From: Ectobius pallidus
Taxonomy: Eukaryota > Arthropoda > Insecta > Blattodea > Ectobiidae
Assembly (NCBI GenBank): GCA_964059195.1
Contig: CAXKWD010000007.1
Location: 57,909,163-57,973,162, forward strand
Reading direction: 5' to 3'
Length of the DNA stretch: 64,000 bases
This document shows, piece after piece, positions 43,252 to 53,925 of the stretch (the stretch's first letter is position 1; each line of letters starts with the position of its first letter). The notes under the pieces were generated by a model that was not told the origin of the DNA, did not search any database, and was given only the letters and a program-made list of their open reading frames with translations. The translations under genes were made by a program, and so were the position numbers.

Positions 43252-44128
43252 TCAATTGTCCGTGTCATAAGAAACACTTCCGTTGTAAGTGGAATGCGCA
43301 CAATTAGAAAGGGACAAAAAATTGGTATTATGAAAATGCTTATTAATCCAATCCACAGGTATTTCATACGGGGACTCTTCTATAACATCCACATGGGGAA
43401 GAGGAAAGTGTATAACATGTGTATTCTTTTTTGTTCTCTTAATGATCCCCAACCACTCATCACCCAAGTCACCGTCAAATCGGTTCAAAACGAAATCTTT
43501 ATTACATCCGATATTCCAAGCTTCGCACACTTTTCTCTTAATAACATCGTCCTCAACCTTTAAGATCTTCAAAGCACCCATACGGTGATTATTCTCGATC
43601 AAATGTTGGCTAAGACCAGTAGACGTTTTCCTACTTCTAATATCTCTCTCGTGCTCACGAAGTCTGATTTTAAAGGATCTACCTGTTTCACCAATATAAA
43701 ACTTATTACATTCCAAGCATGAGATTGAATATACCCCTGGATATTCCATTTGGTCCTTATTTCTGCCGAACCTTTTATATTCGGAAAAAATCTTGTGAAT
43801 GGTTCTATTGGTTTTGTAGGCAGGAACCAAATCGAACTTACGAAAAACCTTCTCGTAACGTTCGCTCATGGCTGGGTGGTAGGTCATACCCACATACTTG
43901 GTATTAGGATCCTTAATCTCACCATCTCTATTCATAAAATGTTTTTCAGCCTCCTTCCATATCATATCCATTCTTCTTTCATCAAAACCATTAATCCTGG
44001 CTAAACGAAAAATCTCCCTTTTTTCAGAATATAAATCATTGTAGTTGTTACATAACTTTAAGGCTCTAATGGCGAAGTTACGCCAAACGTTGTGTTTAAT
44101 CCTATGGTGGTGTGCGGATTTCTTATGA
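43252..44128 (-). pseudogene. Inverted second copy of the PLE C-terminus with GIY-YIG
   Basis: Minus strand, open from the arm edge to 43252. Same protein as the last ~290 residues of the plus copy, with only a few replacements (for example H/D, Q/R, E/D). It lacks the RT, so it is not an independent gene. Confidence 0.85.
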
Positions 44129-45659
44129 TTTCATGTACTGTCATCCGGCGTATGGTTTAGCAAAACTGTTGGTTGAAAGATTAATGGGTATACAAAAAAG
44201 AACGAAATGGTCAATCGGCAACTCTTTTGAAGCAAGAGAAATTTTAGATAATGTTGTATACAACAAAGATCTTCGTATGTTCAGTTTGGACGTCGTTTCT
44301 TTGTATCCTAGTGTCCCCAGAGCCCAAGCAGGAGAATATCTCTTTAGATGGCTTATTGAGTTGGGGGTGGATAGTATTGTTGCTAATGAGTACCTTAGGT
44401 GGTTTAATGTTTGTACTGATTACAACATTTTTCAGTTTAATGGTATTATCTATAAACAAAACGAAGGCTTGGACATGGGGAACCCCGTGTCTGGTATTGT
44501 TTCGGACATTTTTCTTTTCTTCATGGAGAGATCCATTATTAGCAAATATGTGGACAGCATTGCTGTATATATTCGCTATGTTGATGATATCTTGGTTATT
44601 TCTAGGAGTGATATTTCTGGACAGCTTTTGGAGGATTTTAATGGTTTTAACAGCAGAATGAAGTTTACTATTGAAAAATCCGAGAATAATACTCTAAATT
44701 TCCTGGACTTAAGAATTGTCCTAGAATATCCGAGGATTAAATTGGGCATTTATAGGAAAAATAATAAAGGTGAATTATATATTCATAAGAAATCCGCACA
44801 CCACCATAGGATTAAACACAACGTTTGGCGTAACTTCGCCATTAGAGCCTTAAAGTTATGTAACAACTACAATGATTTATATTCTGAAAAAAGGGAGATT
44901 TTTCGTTTAGCCAGGATTAATGGTTTTGATGAAAGAAGAATGGATATGATATGGAAGGAGGCTGAAAAACATTTTATGAATAGAGATGGTGAGATTAAGG
45001 ATCCTAATACCAAGTATGTGGGTATGACCTACCACCCAGCCATGAGCGAACGTTACGAGAAGGTTTTTCGTAAGTTCGATTTGGTTCCTGCCTACAAAAC
45101 CAATAGAACCATTGACAAGATTTTTTCCGAATATAAAAGGTTCGGCAGAAATAAGGACCGAATGGAATATCCAGGGGTATATTCAATCTCATGCTTGGAT
45201 TGTAATAAGTTTTATATTGGTGAAACAGGTAGATCCTTTAAAATCAGACTTCGTGAGCACGAGAGAGATATTAGAAGTAGGAAAACGTCTACTGGTCTTA
45301 GCCAACATTTGATCGAGAATAATCACCGTATGGGTGCTTTGAAGATCTTAAAGGTTGAGGACGATGTTATTAAGAGAAAAGTGTGCGAAGCTTGGAATAT
45401 CGGATGTAATAAAGATTTCGTTTTGAACCGATTTGACGGTGACTTGGGTGATGAGTGGTTGGGGATCATTAAGAGAACAAAAAAGAATACACATGTTATA
45501 CACTTTCCTCTTCCCCATGTGGATGTTATAGAAGAGTCCCCGTATGAAATACCTGTGGATTGGATTAATAAGCATTTTCGTAATACCAATTTTTTGTCCC
45601 TTTCTAATTGTGCGCATTCCACTTACAACGGAAGTGTTTCTTATGACACGGACAATTGA
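44112..45659 (+). CDS. Penelope-like RT + GIY-YIG protein, 5'-truncated but open
   Basis: 515 codons. RT blocks: WSIGNSFEAREILD, SLDVVSLYPSVPRA, GLDMGNPVSGIVSD and the catalytic YVDD (about residue 157). TIEKSENNTLNFLDLRI and KKSAHHHRIKHNVWRNFAIRA-type segments (residues ~195-255) are typical. GIY-YIG nuclease: PGVYSISCLDCNKFYIGETGR (split here as GVYSISC and FYIGETGR), about residues 355-376. The first RT motifs are missing and the first few codons come from the inverted arm. An intact frame through 500 codons suggests recent activity of the family. It would copy its own RNA at nicked DNA ends. Confidence 0.88.
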   Translation: MRISYDFMYCHPAYGLAKLLVERLMGIQKRTKWSIGNSFEAREILDNVVYNKDLRMFSLDVVSLYPSVPRAQAGEYLFRWLIELGVDSIVANEYLRWFNVCTDYNIFQFNGIIYKQNEGLDMGNPVSGIVSDIFLFFMERSIISKYVDSIAVYIRYVDDILVISRSDISGQLLEDFNGFNSRMKFTIEKSENNTLNFLDLRIVLEYPRIKLGIYRKNNKGELYIHKKSAHHHRIKHNVWRNFAIRALKLCNNYNDLYSEKREIFRLARINGFDERRMDMIWKEAEKHFMNRDGEIKDPNTKYVGMTYHPAMSERYEKVFRKFDLVPAYKTNRTIDKIFSEYKRFGRNKDRMEYPGVYSISCLDCNKFYIGETGRSFKIRLREHERDIRSRKTSTGLSQHLIENNHRMGALKILKVEDDVIKRKVCEAWNIGCNKDFVLNRFDGDLGDEWLGIIKRTKKNTHVIHFPLPHVDVIEESPYEIPVDWINKHFRNTNFLSLSNCAHSTYNGSVSYDTDN

Positions 45660-45687
45660 GAGTTTTTCTCTTCTTGTAAACAGTCAC

Positions 45688-45717
45688 CTGAAGAAGGTCT
45701 TATGTTTTGACCGAAAC
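45688..45717 (+). ncRNA. Hammerhead-ribozyme-like motif in the PLE 3' end
   Basis: CTGAAGA (45688-45694), a 4-bp stem GGTC/GACC (45696-45699, 45709-45712), then GAAAC (45713-45717). This is the CUGANGA...GAAAC core known from hammerhead ribozymes, which occur in Penelope-like elements. There is one extra A before the stem. An inverted copy is at 43194-43223. Confidence 0.4.
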
Positions 45718-45778
45718 GTTGTGTGTTAATTACAAATAAATATCCACTTTAAACAATTTTTCTTTAATTTTGTGTAAA

Positions 45779-46485
45779 TTATGTTTCTTTGTTTATAGCA
45801 TTAAAAAATTGTACTGAATTTTCTGCATCCATTGATATATAGTTTATATAGGTTTAGAAATTATTTTTGCCATTTAAATGGACATTTAAATATGTTTACA
45901 CACTCTGAGCCAAGCCCTTAGAAAGGTCAGATGAGAAATTCACTATTAACTTAAAATTGAATTTCCCGGTAACTCTTATTTTACACACATATTTTTAGGT
46001 AGCTCCACAACCATTAGAGATAGAAGGCTGAATTTTTTACACTAATTTTACATGCATATATGCATAAAGTAGACTACAATGATGCCCATAGGTATAAAAT
46101 TAAAGAAAATGTGTCATGAAATATTGATCAAATTTCAAGATATTTTATATGCGATATATGAAAATTAATTGCATTAAAAATAATAACTTTAGCTGTATAA
46201 AAGTAGTCTACTTTGTAGAAAAATATGTTCATTATATGCATTAAAGAAATAAAAAGTGTCAGAGAAACCAGAAAAATGTTATGCCTATAGGAAGTGATAA
46301 GTGCATCTGAATTAATTTTTTTCATGCTCCTATAAAAAATGTAATTTAAAATTAACTTGGTCAATTTTTTATACTTTTATCTGCTAGTCAGTAGCGGATC
46401 GTGGCTCAAAACGAAAGTGTGCTGCAAATACTATTTCATACAGCAAACTTAAAATATTTTTTAAAATTATTAGTAGGCCTATCTA
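45779..46485. other. AT-rich DNA, nothing recognised
   Basis: No coding sequence. A CAGTAGCGGATCGTGGC stretch at about 46390 looks like a hAT-type end without a partner. Confidence 0.4.
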
Positions 46486-46757
46486 AACTGCTCGTCTCTT
46501 AATCCATCTCTGGGAACTCTCACGCGATTTTCTCTGCCCTAATTATTTTTTTGCTAATTTCTCTCGTCTCGTCGAACGTTGTGTGAGTTGTGTGACGAGA
46601 GAAAATAGCAAAAATTAAAATAAAAATTAATAATAATAACAATAATAATAATAATGATGATGATAATAATAATATTAATAAATAATAATAATAATAATTA
46701 GGGCAGGGAAAATCGCGTGAGATTTCCCCGAAATGGAATAAGAGATGAGAAAATAGT
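46486..46757. mobile_element. Fold-back MITE with AAT core
   Basis: Imperfect inverted repeats of ~45-60 bases (TCTCACGCGATTTTCTCTGC and its inverse at about 46695-46722). A second nested pair (TTTGCTAATTTCTCTCGTC / GACGAGAGAAAATAGCAAAA) flanks an ACGTTGTGTGAG centre, and an AAT microsatellite follows at about 46620-46700. Confidence 0.6.
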
Positions 46758-47212
46758 ATTTTTAATGATCGAGGTAGAGGAAGTCGCTTAGTGTTCCCAG
46801 TGCGACAGAATACTTAATCGGGGTTGTGGAATCCGGGTTTTTCTGAATTTAACACATTCGAATTTGGCGGTGAAGATGAAAAGCATTGCTTACTCGCTAC
46901 ATCACGGTCCCCTACCGTCAAATGGTGGAAGATTTTCTCACATAACTAACAGCGCGCCCGCCGGTGAGACGTGAACCTCCCTCAGAATCCCACTCTGGGC
47001 TGCCCGCTGCCGCAGCACAGTTTTCAGGTTAAAACTCCCATATACGCCATGCAGTCAAGGTCGAGCATGGTGTCACACCCTATGAACGCTGCGCTGTTCG
47101 CAAAATGCATTCGCGAGGCGGAAAAGATAATATGAAATTCTCGCGTGGACACGCCAAGTTCAAAATCTACGCAAAAGAAATTTTTTTTTATCATTTTGTG
47201 GTACATATACCC
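46758..47212. other. Moderately GC-rich unclassified segment
   Basis: 46900-47110 is richer in G+C than its surroundings (GCGCGCCCGCCGG, GCCCGCTGCCGCAGC). No ORF with coding character was seen; possibly an old repeat. Confidence 0.35.
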
Positions 47213-47739
47213 TTAATAGACTCAGAGACAATGTCAGTGAAAACTTAATGCTATTTTCATACTTTGCCTTCTTTCATTCCCATTTGATATATGGCATTCT
47301 GCTGTGAGGAAATGCAACTAATACCACACTAGTATTTAAGTGGCAGAAAAGAGCACTAAGATGCATTTTGGGATTAAACCCAACAGAGTCATGTAGAGAG
47401 CATTTTGCTAACCTGAATACAATGACTGTGTCAGGACTATATATTTTTAATTGTATAGTGTACATAAAGGAAAACCTCTCAGCATTCTCCCATAGGACAT
47501 CTGTTCATTCATACGACACTAGAAACAGTTACATGATTGATCTTCCCTATTCCAGACTATCCAAAACACATAATAGTCATCTTTATTTAAGCCTGCAACT
47601 ATTTAATAAACTCCCTAAGAGCTCACACTTAGTGACATTGAACAAATTTAAAACTGTTCTAGAATACTGGATTAAGGGTAAAGCATTTTATTCACTTGAA
47701 GAGTTTAACAACTGTCATATGTCCAATTTATTATTCTGA
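47213..47739 (+). pseudogene. C-terminal part of the plus-strand LINE
   Basis: FAFFHSHLIYGILL, WQKRALRCILGLNPTESCR, and a C-terminus SLQLFNKLPKSSHLVTLNKF ... KGKAFYSLEEF. It continues the RT at 41941-43065. Stops are few. 47740-48118 is 3' UTR and tail. Confidence 0.75.
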
Positions 47740-48118
47740 CTGGTATTATTACCTATAGAATAGCTCAATTTGTATCTGTATACCTTCTTAAATTCTCTTT
47801 TAAGGTCTTTCACTATTGCATTACTCTGATGCAATTGTGTGATAGAAATATAACCATGTAGTAGAATCTTAGTGTTCCAGTTAATGTATGTTATTTTTAA
47901 GTTGTGTATGGACAGGTAATCCAAAGAATTGTGCGCGTTAAAGCAATTTATAGCAGATGGTATGATGCTGTCCACTACAATTCCCTCTATGACTGTTCTT
48001 ATACGAAGACACATAATTGTAAATAATTTTAAGTGTATTGTAAATATAAAACAATGACGAAGCCAATTGTACTATGTATTAAACAGTAAATAAAGATTCT
48101 TATCTTAACTTAATTTAT

Positions 48119-48275
48119 CTTATCTATGTGATGAGACCAGTTTAGATTCTCGTCCAAGGTGATCCCTAGGAAATTGGTTGATTGTTTATTGTTAATAATT
48201 TGGTCTTTGTATGATATAATAACATTGGGTTTAATAGTCGAGTGATTCTGTAAAGTAAAATGTAGTGTTGCGTGC
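48119..48275 (-). pseudogene. LINE fragment (post-RT), minus strand
   Basis: Minus strand: STNFLGITLDENLNWSHHI. It fits between the RT at 51930-52900 and the C-terminal piece at 41880, so it probably belongs to one minus-strand LINE opened by later insertions. Confidence 0.6.
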
Positions 48276-48299
48276 ATAGCTTTTCTACGCTATTTGGAA

Positions 48300-49057
48300 C
48301 TTTATATTCAATTATATGCACTCACGAATACACACACGAACTGCTATTTTCATATTATATTGTATTTTTGTATTAGAAATTTATTTAATTGGTTTAAATT
48401 TATATTCCCGCTGGTATGCGATATTAGTAAAATCTTTTCCAAGTAGATTGCAAGTACAGTTGCCTGGTTCGTATTTCTCCTTCGTGTGCATGTGCAACCC
48501 CCTCCTCTCGCCACTTCACGGCAGAGTCTCTGGGTCACGTAGCATGCAGCCTTTGTCTTTCTTCTCGAGTTGGTTGCGAGAGTTCTTCTGAGTGATTGCA
48601 TACTGCTGTGTTGTCTGCGTGATGTTCTGGAAATCCAGGTAAGCGGGGTACTTATTCCTCATGTAATACATATATTCATATAAGTTCTTTCTTTTTTATT
48701 ATTTTTGTTCTTATTGAGTTTAACATTTAAAATGTAGTGTCTACCTGCTTACCTGGCTTTCTTGTAAAGCCATTATTCAGGCCGTATATTCTAAATTTTT
48801 GTTGTATCACGCAGATAACAAGTATGAATGAGCGTATGCATGGATGAGTGAATGACGCTGACTCCCTTTTCTTCTCTAGTTTCTTCCTTCCTTTCTGCCC
48901 ATCAGGCATTCTGCTTTTTCAAAATTAAATTCTTTGCCTATACAAATTAACGATCATGATCATTTTTCTAGAAAGAGGCAGACATCTTGTTACATGACAT
49001 ATGCAATCGATAAGTTCTAGTAGTTTCGTCCTCATGCATAATTAAGAATTAACTATA
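48300..49057 (+). other. Unclassified; possible promoter-proximal exon end
   Basis: 48470-48625 is less AT-rich and ends with ATGTTCTGGAAATCCAG|GTAAGC, a good splice-donor consensus after a short open stretch. No protein similarity and no matching acceptor were identified, so this is only a weak hint of a host first exon. Confidence 0.2.
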
Positions 49058-49069
49058 TTAAAGAAATGT

Positions 49070-49251
49070 CGCCGTGGGTGAGTCGGTAGCGCGCCTGCCT
49101 TCCACTCTGGCGGCCCGGGTTCGATTCCCGGCCGGGTCGGGGATTTTACAGTAGTGAAAAATCCCTTTCCCAGGTTCAGGACTGGGTGTTTGTCAGTAGG
49201 TTAAGTCTTAGGTTACGATAATGCACATTGTGCGCGATTGCTTAATTTAAT
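49070..49251 (+). mobile_element. tRNA-derived SINE with exact target duplication
   Basis: Head with A-box-like GTGGGTGAGTCGGTAGCGCG and B-box GGGTTCGATTCCCGG, then a ~100-base body. Flanked by TTAAAGAAATGT on both sides (49058-49069, 49252-49263), so the ends are certain. 182 bp. Confidence 0.85.
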
Positions 49252-49379
49252 TTAAAGAAATGTAAATTACCTAACAGGAATTACTACTTATTATATTATG
49301 TAACTGTCAAACATATAGATTTTTTGGAGTGAAGAAAGATTAGATCTATTTATACAGAATACCTTCATATTTAACAGCA

Positions 49380-49807
49380 TCTATATTAATAAAAGGAAGA
49401 GTCTGTCTTCCTCCGTCCCTGTCTGTCTTCCTCTGTCTGTCTGTCTGTCTGTCTGTCCGCGATGCCCAGCGAAATCTACTGAACGCAGAGATCTGAAATT
49501 TTAAACATAGATGGACTAAGGGGTCGGAAAGTGCACCTCGAAGCCGGAATTTTAATTTTAGCTTTCCTTCGTGAGTTATGAGTGAAAAACGGGCAGAAAA
49601 TATGCATTTTTTGCGTTTTCGAAGCATCAGTTTTCAGTAATATATTTCAATGTCAAATCAATTACAGTTGGCTTTGGCTATTTTTGTCATACCTTGGAAA
49701 TGAAACTTTCGCGATCGCTTGAATGTTGTAGCTCACGCTGGTCAATTCATTTGTTTATAATGTCAAGGCACGCAGGCATATGAAATTTTTAACCTACACC
49801 GAAGAGG

Positions 49808-49849
<42 letters not shown>

Positions 49850-50727
49850 AGAGGGATAATCAATATAGGCCTAAATATGGTCAAACGTTCGATTTGGACG
49901 AAACTCACTATACAGGGGTTTTCTGGGCCAAGGACCTCGAATCTGAGGTCGCTTTTACCAGGCGACGCTATCTAATCGTGGTATGTAATTCACGTGATTT
50001 AGGTGTTAATAAATATATTGATTTAACTATTATGCTCTTAATTTTTAATTTTTGTAATCTTTATCGCGGGCGATCGCTTGATTTTGTGAGTCCATCCTGG
50101 ACGATTTATTTGTTTAGAATATCAAGGCCCGCAGACGTATGAAATTTTCAACCTACACAGAAGAGGGATATTCAATATAGGCCTAACTATGTTCAAACAT
50201 TGTTCGACTTGGACGAAACTCACTATGCAGGGGTTTTCTGGGCCAGAGAACTCGAATCTGAGGTCGCTTTTACCAGGCGACGCTATCTAATCGTGGTATG
50301 TAGCCCACGTGATTTAGGTGTTAATAAATATAATGATTTAACTATTATGCTCTTAATGTTTAATTTTTAAAATAATTATCGCGGGCGATCACATGATTTT
50401 GTGAGTCCATCCTGGACAATCATTTGTTTAGAATGACAAGGCCCGCAGACATAACTTATGTCAACCTACACAGAAGAGGGATAATCAATATAGGCCTAAA
50501 TATGGTCAAACATTTTCGATTTGGACGAAACTCACTATACAGGGGTTTTCTGAGCCAAGAAATTCGAATCAGGGGTCGCTTTTTATTAGGCGACGCTATC
50601 TAATCGTGGTATGTAGTCCACGTGATTTAGATTTTAATAAATATAATGATTTAACTATTATGCTCTTGATTTTTAATTTTTTATTTTTGAAATAATTATT
50701 GTGGGCGAAGCCGCAGGCACATGCTAG
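49380..50727 (+). mobile_element. Non-autonomous Helitron with internal tandem repeats
   Basis: 5' end TCTATATTAATAAAAG directly after A. 3' end: a hairpin (TGTGG, loop GCGAAG, CCGCA; 50700-50715), then CTAG at 50724-50727 followed by T. These are the Helitron hallmarks. Inside: a CTGT microsatellite (about 49430-49465), a TTA microsatellite (49808-49848) and three tandem units of about 315-359 bp starting near 49711, 50070 and 50385. No Rep/helicase. 1348 bp. Confidence 0.85.
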
Positions 50728-50862
50728 TTATCTATAATTCAGAAATTTGCTTTTGTGTGTCTGCTCTCTCAACCATTATCATGTTTTACAATTTTGTAAT
50801 AAATCTGATTACTTAGATTTTCTCTTTTCTTGAATTAATAATTGGGCTATCATAATCCAGCT

Positions 50863-51883
50863 CCAATTAGAGACAGAGGGCAATACTTTTAAACTGGAAA
50901 GAGGAGTAAGGCAAGGAGACCCCATATCCCCTAGTCTGTTTATCAGCACACTAGAAGATATCTTCCAGAGAATGAAATTGAAAGGTGGAATCAAAATTGA
51001 TGGAAAACCACTCCGAGAACTGAGGTTTGCAGATGATATCATCCTATTTGCATCTTCAGCAGAAGAACTAAGACGGAACATCCATGAACTATCCCACAAG
51101 AGCAAGGAAGCAGGACTGGAACTGAACCCTCACAAAACAAAACTAATGACAAACAGTACCGAAAAAATTATCAAGGTTAACAACGAAGAACTACAATATG
51201 TCAATGAATACATTTACCTTGGCCAAATTATGTCATTCGGAAACGCCACCCGCAAAGAAGTTCAGAGACGCATCTCTACAGCATGGTCCAAATTCTGGAG
51301 TTTGAAATTTATTCTCACAAGTAAGGCCTATAACATCAGATTAAAGAAAGACATATTGGACACTTGCATCTTACCCATCCTTCTGTACGGAGCCCAAACC
51401 TGGGCCCTGACAGTTAAAGAAAGGAAAATGTTAGAAACATGCCAGAGGAAAATGGAGAGAAAAATCCTAGATGTTAAACTCCAAGACAGAATCCGCAACG
51501 AAGACTTAAGGGCAATGACAAACATCAAAGACATAACAACATCGGCCATATCTCTGAAAAGAAAGTGGGCAGGTCACGTCATGAGGATGGATCACAACAG
51601 ATGGACGCATATAACAACAGCTTGGGACCCACGAATCGGCCACAGAACAGTAGGACGACAGAAGAGAAGATGGGCAGAAGACCTAAAGCTTCACCTTGGG
51701 ACAAACTGGACTACGAAGGCCAAAGATCGAAGGGAATGGAGGCGACTGACAGAAGCAACATAAGAGGAATGAGGACCTTTCCCGCAGTGGCTAAGCGGGA
51801 CTGCCGAAACAGCCACCTTGCCAGTCAAGAGGCCCTTGCCCTTTAGGGATGAAACGGGCTAATTCTAATTCTAATTCTAATTC
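50863..51883 (+). mobile_element. 5'-truncated RTE-type LINE
   Basis: Flanked by TAATCCAGCT on both sides (50853-50862, 51884-51893). It ends in a TAATTC repeat, as RTE-type elements do. It encodes the RT from VRQGDPISP on. Confidence 0.85.
50866..51763 (+). CDS. RTE-type reverse transcriptase, C-terminal half
   Basis: Open from the truncation point through the first ATG (50972) to 51763. Motifs: GVRQGDPISPSLF, the active-site RFADDIILFA (about 51023), EYIYLGQIM, LPILLYGAQTW, and the C-terminal WAGHVMRM ... VGRQKRRWAEDL. The endonuclease and first RT blocks are missing, so it is not functional although open. Confidence 0.85.
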
Positions 51884-51929
51884 TAATCCAGCTACTTCCA
51901 TTCCTAATTGAATGTGGTGTTATCCGACC

Positions 51930-53330
51930 CTATCCTATTGCACTTGTATCCAATATACATACATTCGCCAACTGGAGCTACTACCCAGAAGGGTTTGAGT
52001 GTGGGGCATCCCCCCCATATCTATAAGTGCGGGGCATACACCCACCAGTAGGTAGTTAGTTTTGTTTATGTTAGGCGTTAGATTGTGTTCATTGTAGTAT
52101 CGTTCTAAGTGGTCAATCACTGTTTTTTATTTTGTACTTAGGGCTGGTGGATCTTTTGCTGAAACAAGAAAAGTAGTGTCATTGGCATAGAGGATGGAGT
52201 TTACCTCCAACTTTGATAAGGTAATTTCTAAATTGTTAATATACAACAAGAATAGGAATGGCCCAATCACTGAGCCTTGAGGTACACCATATTTTACTGT
52301 CTGAAAAGTAGAGGTATACTGAGTTTTACAGCCATACGCATCTGTATTATTAATTTGAGTGCATTACTCCCTGTTTATTAAATAAGTTTTAAGCCACTCA
52401 TTGGCAATATCCCGAACCTCATATCCTCACAGCGTCTCTAATAATAAATCATGCTGAACACAAAAGCTTTTGTGAGATCTAAGAATACTCCAATAACTGT
52501 ATCCCAATTATTTATTAGGTCTATAATTTTGTTTTTGCTGTTATATGGCATCTTCGGTGGATTTTGCTTTTTGAAATCCAAATTGACTTTGAGTAATAAT
52601 CTTGTGTTTATTGCTAAAGTTAATTAATGTCTTTAGATAAATTTTTTCAAGTATTTTTGAGAGTGGGGAGATAATCGTTATGGGCCTATAGTTTGTCATT
52701 GCAGTTTTATCCCCTTTATTGTATATGGAATTATCTTTCTTTTTTTAAAGCTATTTGGAAAAGTTCCAACTATAAATGAGTAACTGATAATGTGTACAAG
52801 TGGATGAAAGATGAAATTATTACAAATTTTCAGAATTTAATTCGACATTCCATCAATTCTACACAATTTAGATGAGTTTAATTCTTTGATTGTTCTTTCT
52901 ACTTCTGTATTATCAGTGGGCCAGAGAACCATGGAGTTAGGTATGCTATTTTTGATGTTATATGTGTTACTGTTTCTGTTTGCATGCATTCATTCATTCA
53001 TGGTACTTCTGCCTTACGGCAGGTCTACACTCCCATGTAAAATTCCATTTTCCAGCTCCTTCTATGCATATGAGGGTCAATACTGATGAAGTTTGTGAAG
53101 TATGTATTGAACATTTCAGCTATTTTTTTGGGATCTGTAATATCCTGGCCATCCATGCTTAGTGTTATGTACTCTGTGGCCTCTTCTTTTTTCTAGTTTT
53201 ATTTATGAGTGCCCATGAAGCTTTGGAGACATTTTTTGTGGCATTAATTTGTTTTGCATTATGTGTTACCTTTGCTACCTTGATAACGTTGTGATAAATC
53301 TTTTTCTAGTTATGGAAACATTGTTGTGGC
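51930..53330 (-). pseudogene. LINE reverse transcriptase (jockey/CR1-like), minus strand
   Basis: Minus strand order: IAEMFNTYFTNFISID (53100), ELNSSKLCRIDGMSN (52830), VIGVFLDLTKAFVF (52480), GVPQGSVIGPFLFLLYINNL (52240-52300), LYANDTTFLVS (52180) and NLTPNINKTNYLLVG (52050). Frameshifts and a small insertion near 52985-53085 break it. It is probably the main part of the element whose later pieces are at 48119-48275 and 41327-41880. Confidence 0.75.
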
Positions 53331-53813
53331 AAGCTACAAATTGCAGTTCTCTTGACCAACAATTGAGTACAGCCTACTTACACATAGTGCAATCTAAGCA
53401 TTCTATTGGTAGAAGTAGGAATCTAAATATGTACAAAGAGAGGTCAGACAGCAGCCCTGCCTGTGGCCACGCCACTCAGGCCTTTGGGCCCCGAGAGAAG
53501 ATTGAAGAGGTTACATCATCATCTACCCTTCCCATGTGTGTGCTAGTAGCTCTGGGTACAACTTATAAAAGGTATGAAACATATCTATATTATTAATATG
53601 TCAGTCAATAAATTACAAGTATTATCGATATGTGAAATGAGAGCCATCGTAAATTATGTGAATAATATATTCTTAAACATGATTCTAACTTGCAGAACAT
53701 GAATATATTCTACATGTAATTGTTGTTAATAAAGTTAATATTATGTCTTCAATATAGTTCTTATACCAAACTAAAAGGTATCACTTTAACAAATAAATAA
53801 ATAAATATATCAC
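53331..53813. other. No recognised gene
   Basis: A 115-codon plus-strand frame overlaps this part (53249-53596), but its start is minus-strand LINE sequence and it has no recognisable motif. Confidence 0.4.
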
Positions 53814-53925
53814 CATAACAAATGTTGGAGGCTTACACCACTCCGCATAACAAATGTTGGAGGCTTACACCACTCCGCCATAACAAATTGTGGAGGCACC
53901 ATCATAACAAATGGTAGAGGTGCGG
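53814..53925 (+). repeat. ~33-bp minisatellite
   Basis: CATAACAAATGTTGGAGGCT-TACACCACTCCG occurs twice in full, then in two shorter, diverged copies (ATAACAAATTGTGGAGGCACC, ATAACAAATGGTAGAGGTGC). Confidence 0.85.

Larger units (their letters stand above)
43133..45778. mobile_element. Penelope-like element fold-back: two 996-bp inverted arms, 654-bp loop
   Basis: Arms 43133-44128 and 44783-45778 are near-identical in inverse orientation (mirror sum 88911). Each carries the PLE C-terminus and 3' end, and the loop carries the RT. About 43 bases beyond the left arm also look like PLE 3' end (CAGTGGAAATCTGGACC on the minus strand, like 54805). A sequence like AAATTTATGTTTCTTT lies on both sides (near 43073 and 45776), a possible target duplication. 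Inverted partial copies are characteristic of Penelope-like insertions. Confidence 0.9.
41895..48118 (+). mobile_element. 5'-truncated CR1/jockey-like LINE with nested insertions
   Basis: RT coding at 41941-43065 and C-terminal coding at 47213-47740 are on the plus strand. They fit end to end: ...VTFLLKGL | RDNVSENLMLFSYF. Between them lie a Penelope fold-back (43133-45778) and other repeats. The 3' end has a TTATC-rich tail (TTAACTTAATTTATCTTATC, to 48118). Confidence 0.6.

Noticed and set aside
44251..44661. 136-codon ORF inside the PLE
   Set aside because: Out-of-frame shadow of the RT frame 44112-45659.
46383..47160. Complete hAT element starting CAGTAGCGGATC
   Set aside because: No inverse end or 8-base target copies could be found.
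49070..49150. tRNA gene
   Set aside because: A and B boxes are present, but it is the head of a 182-bp SINE with its own target duplication, and no full cloverleaf is evident.
53249..53596. 115-codon ORF as a host gene
   Set aside because: The first part is complementary to LINE sequence, there are no motifs, and no splice or conservation evidence.
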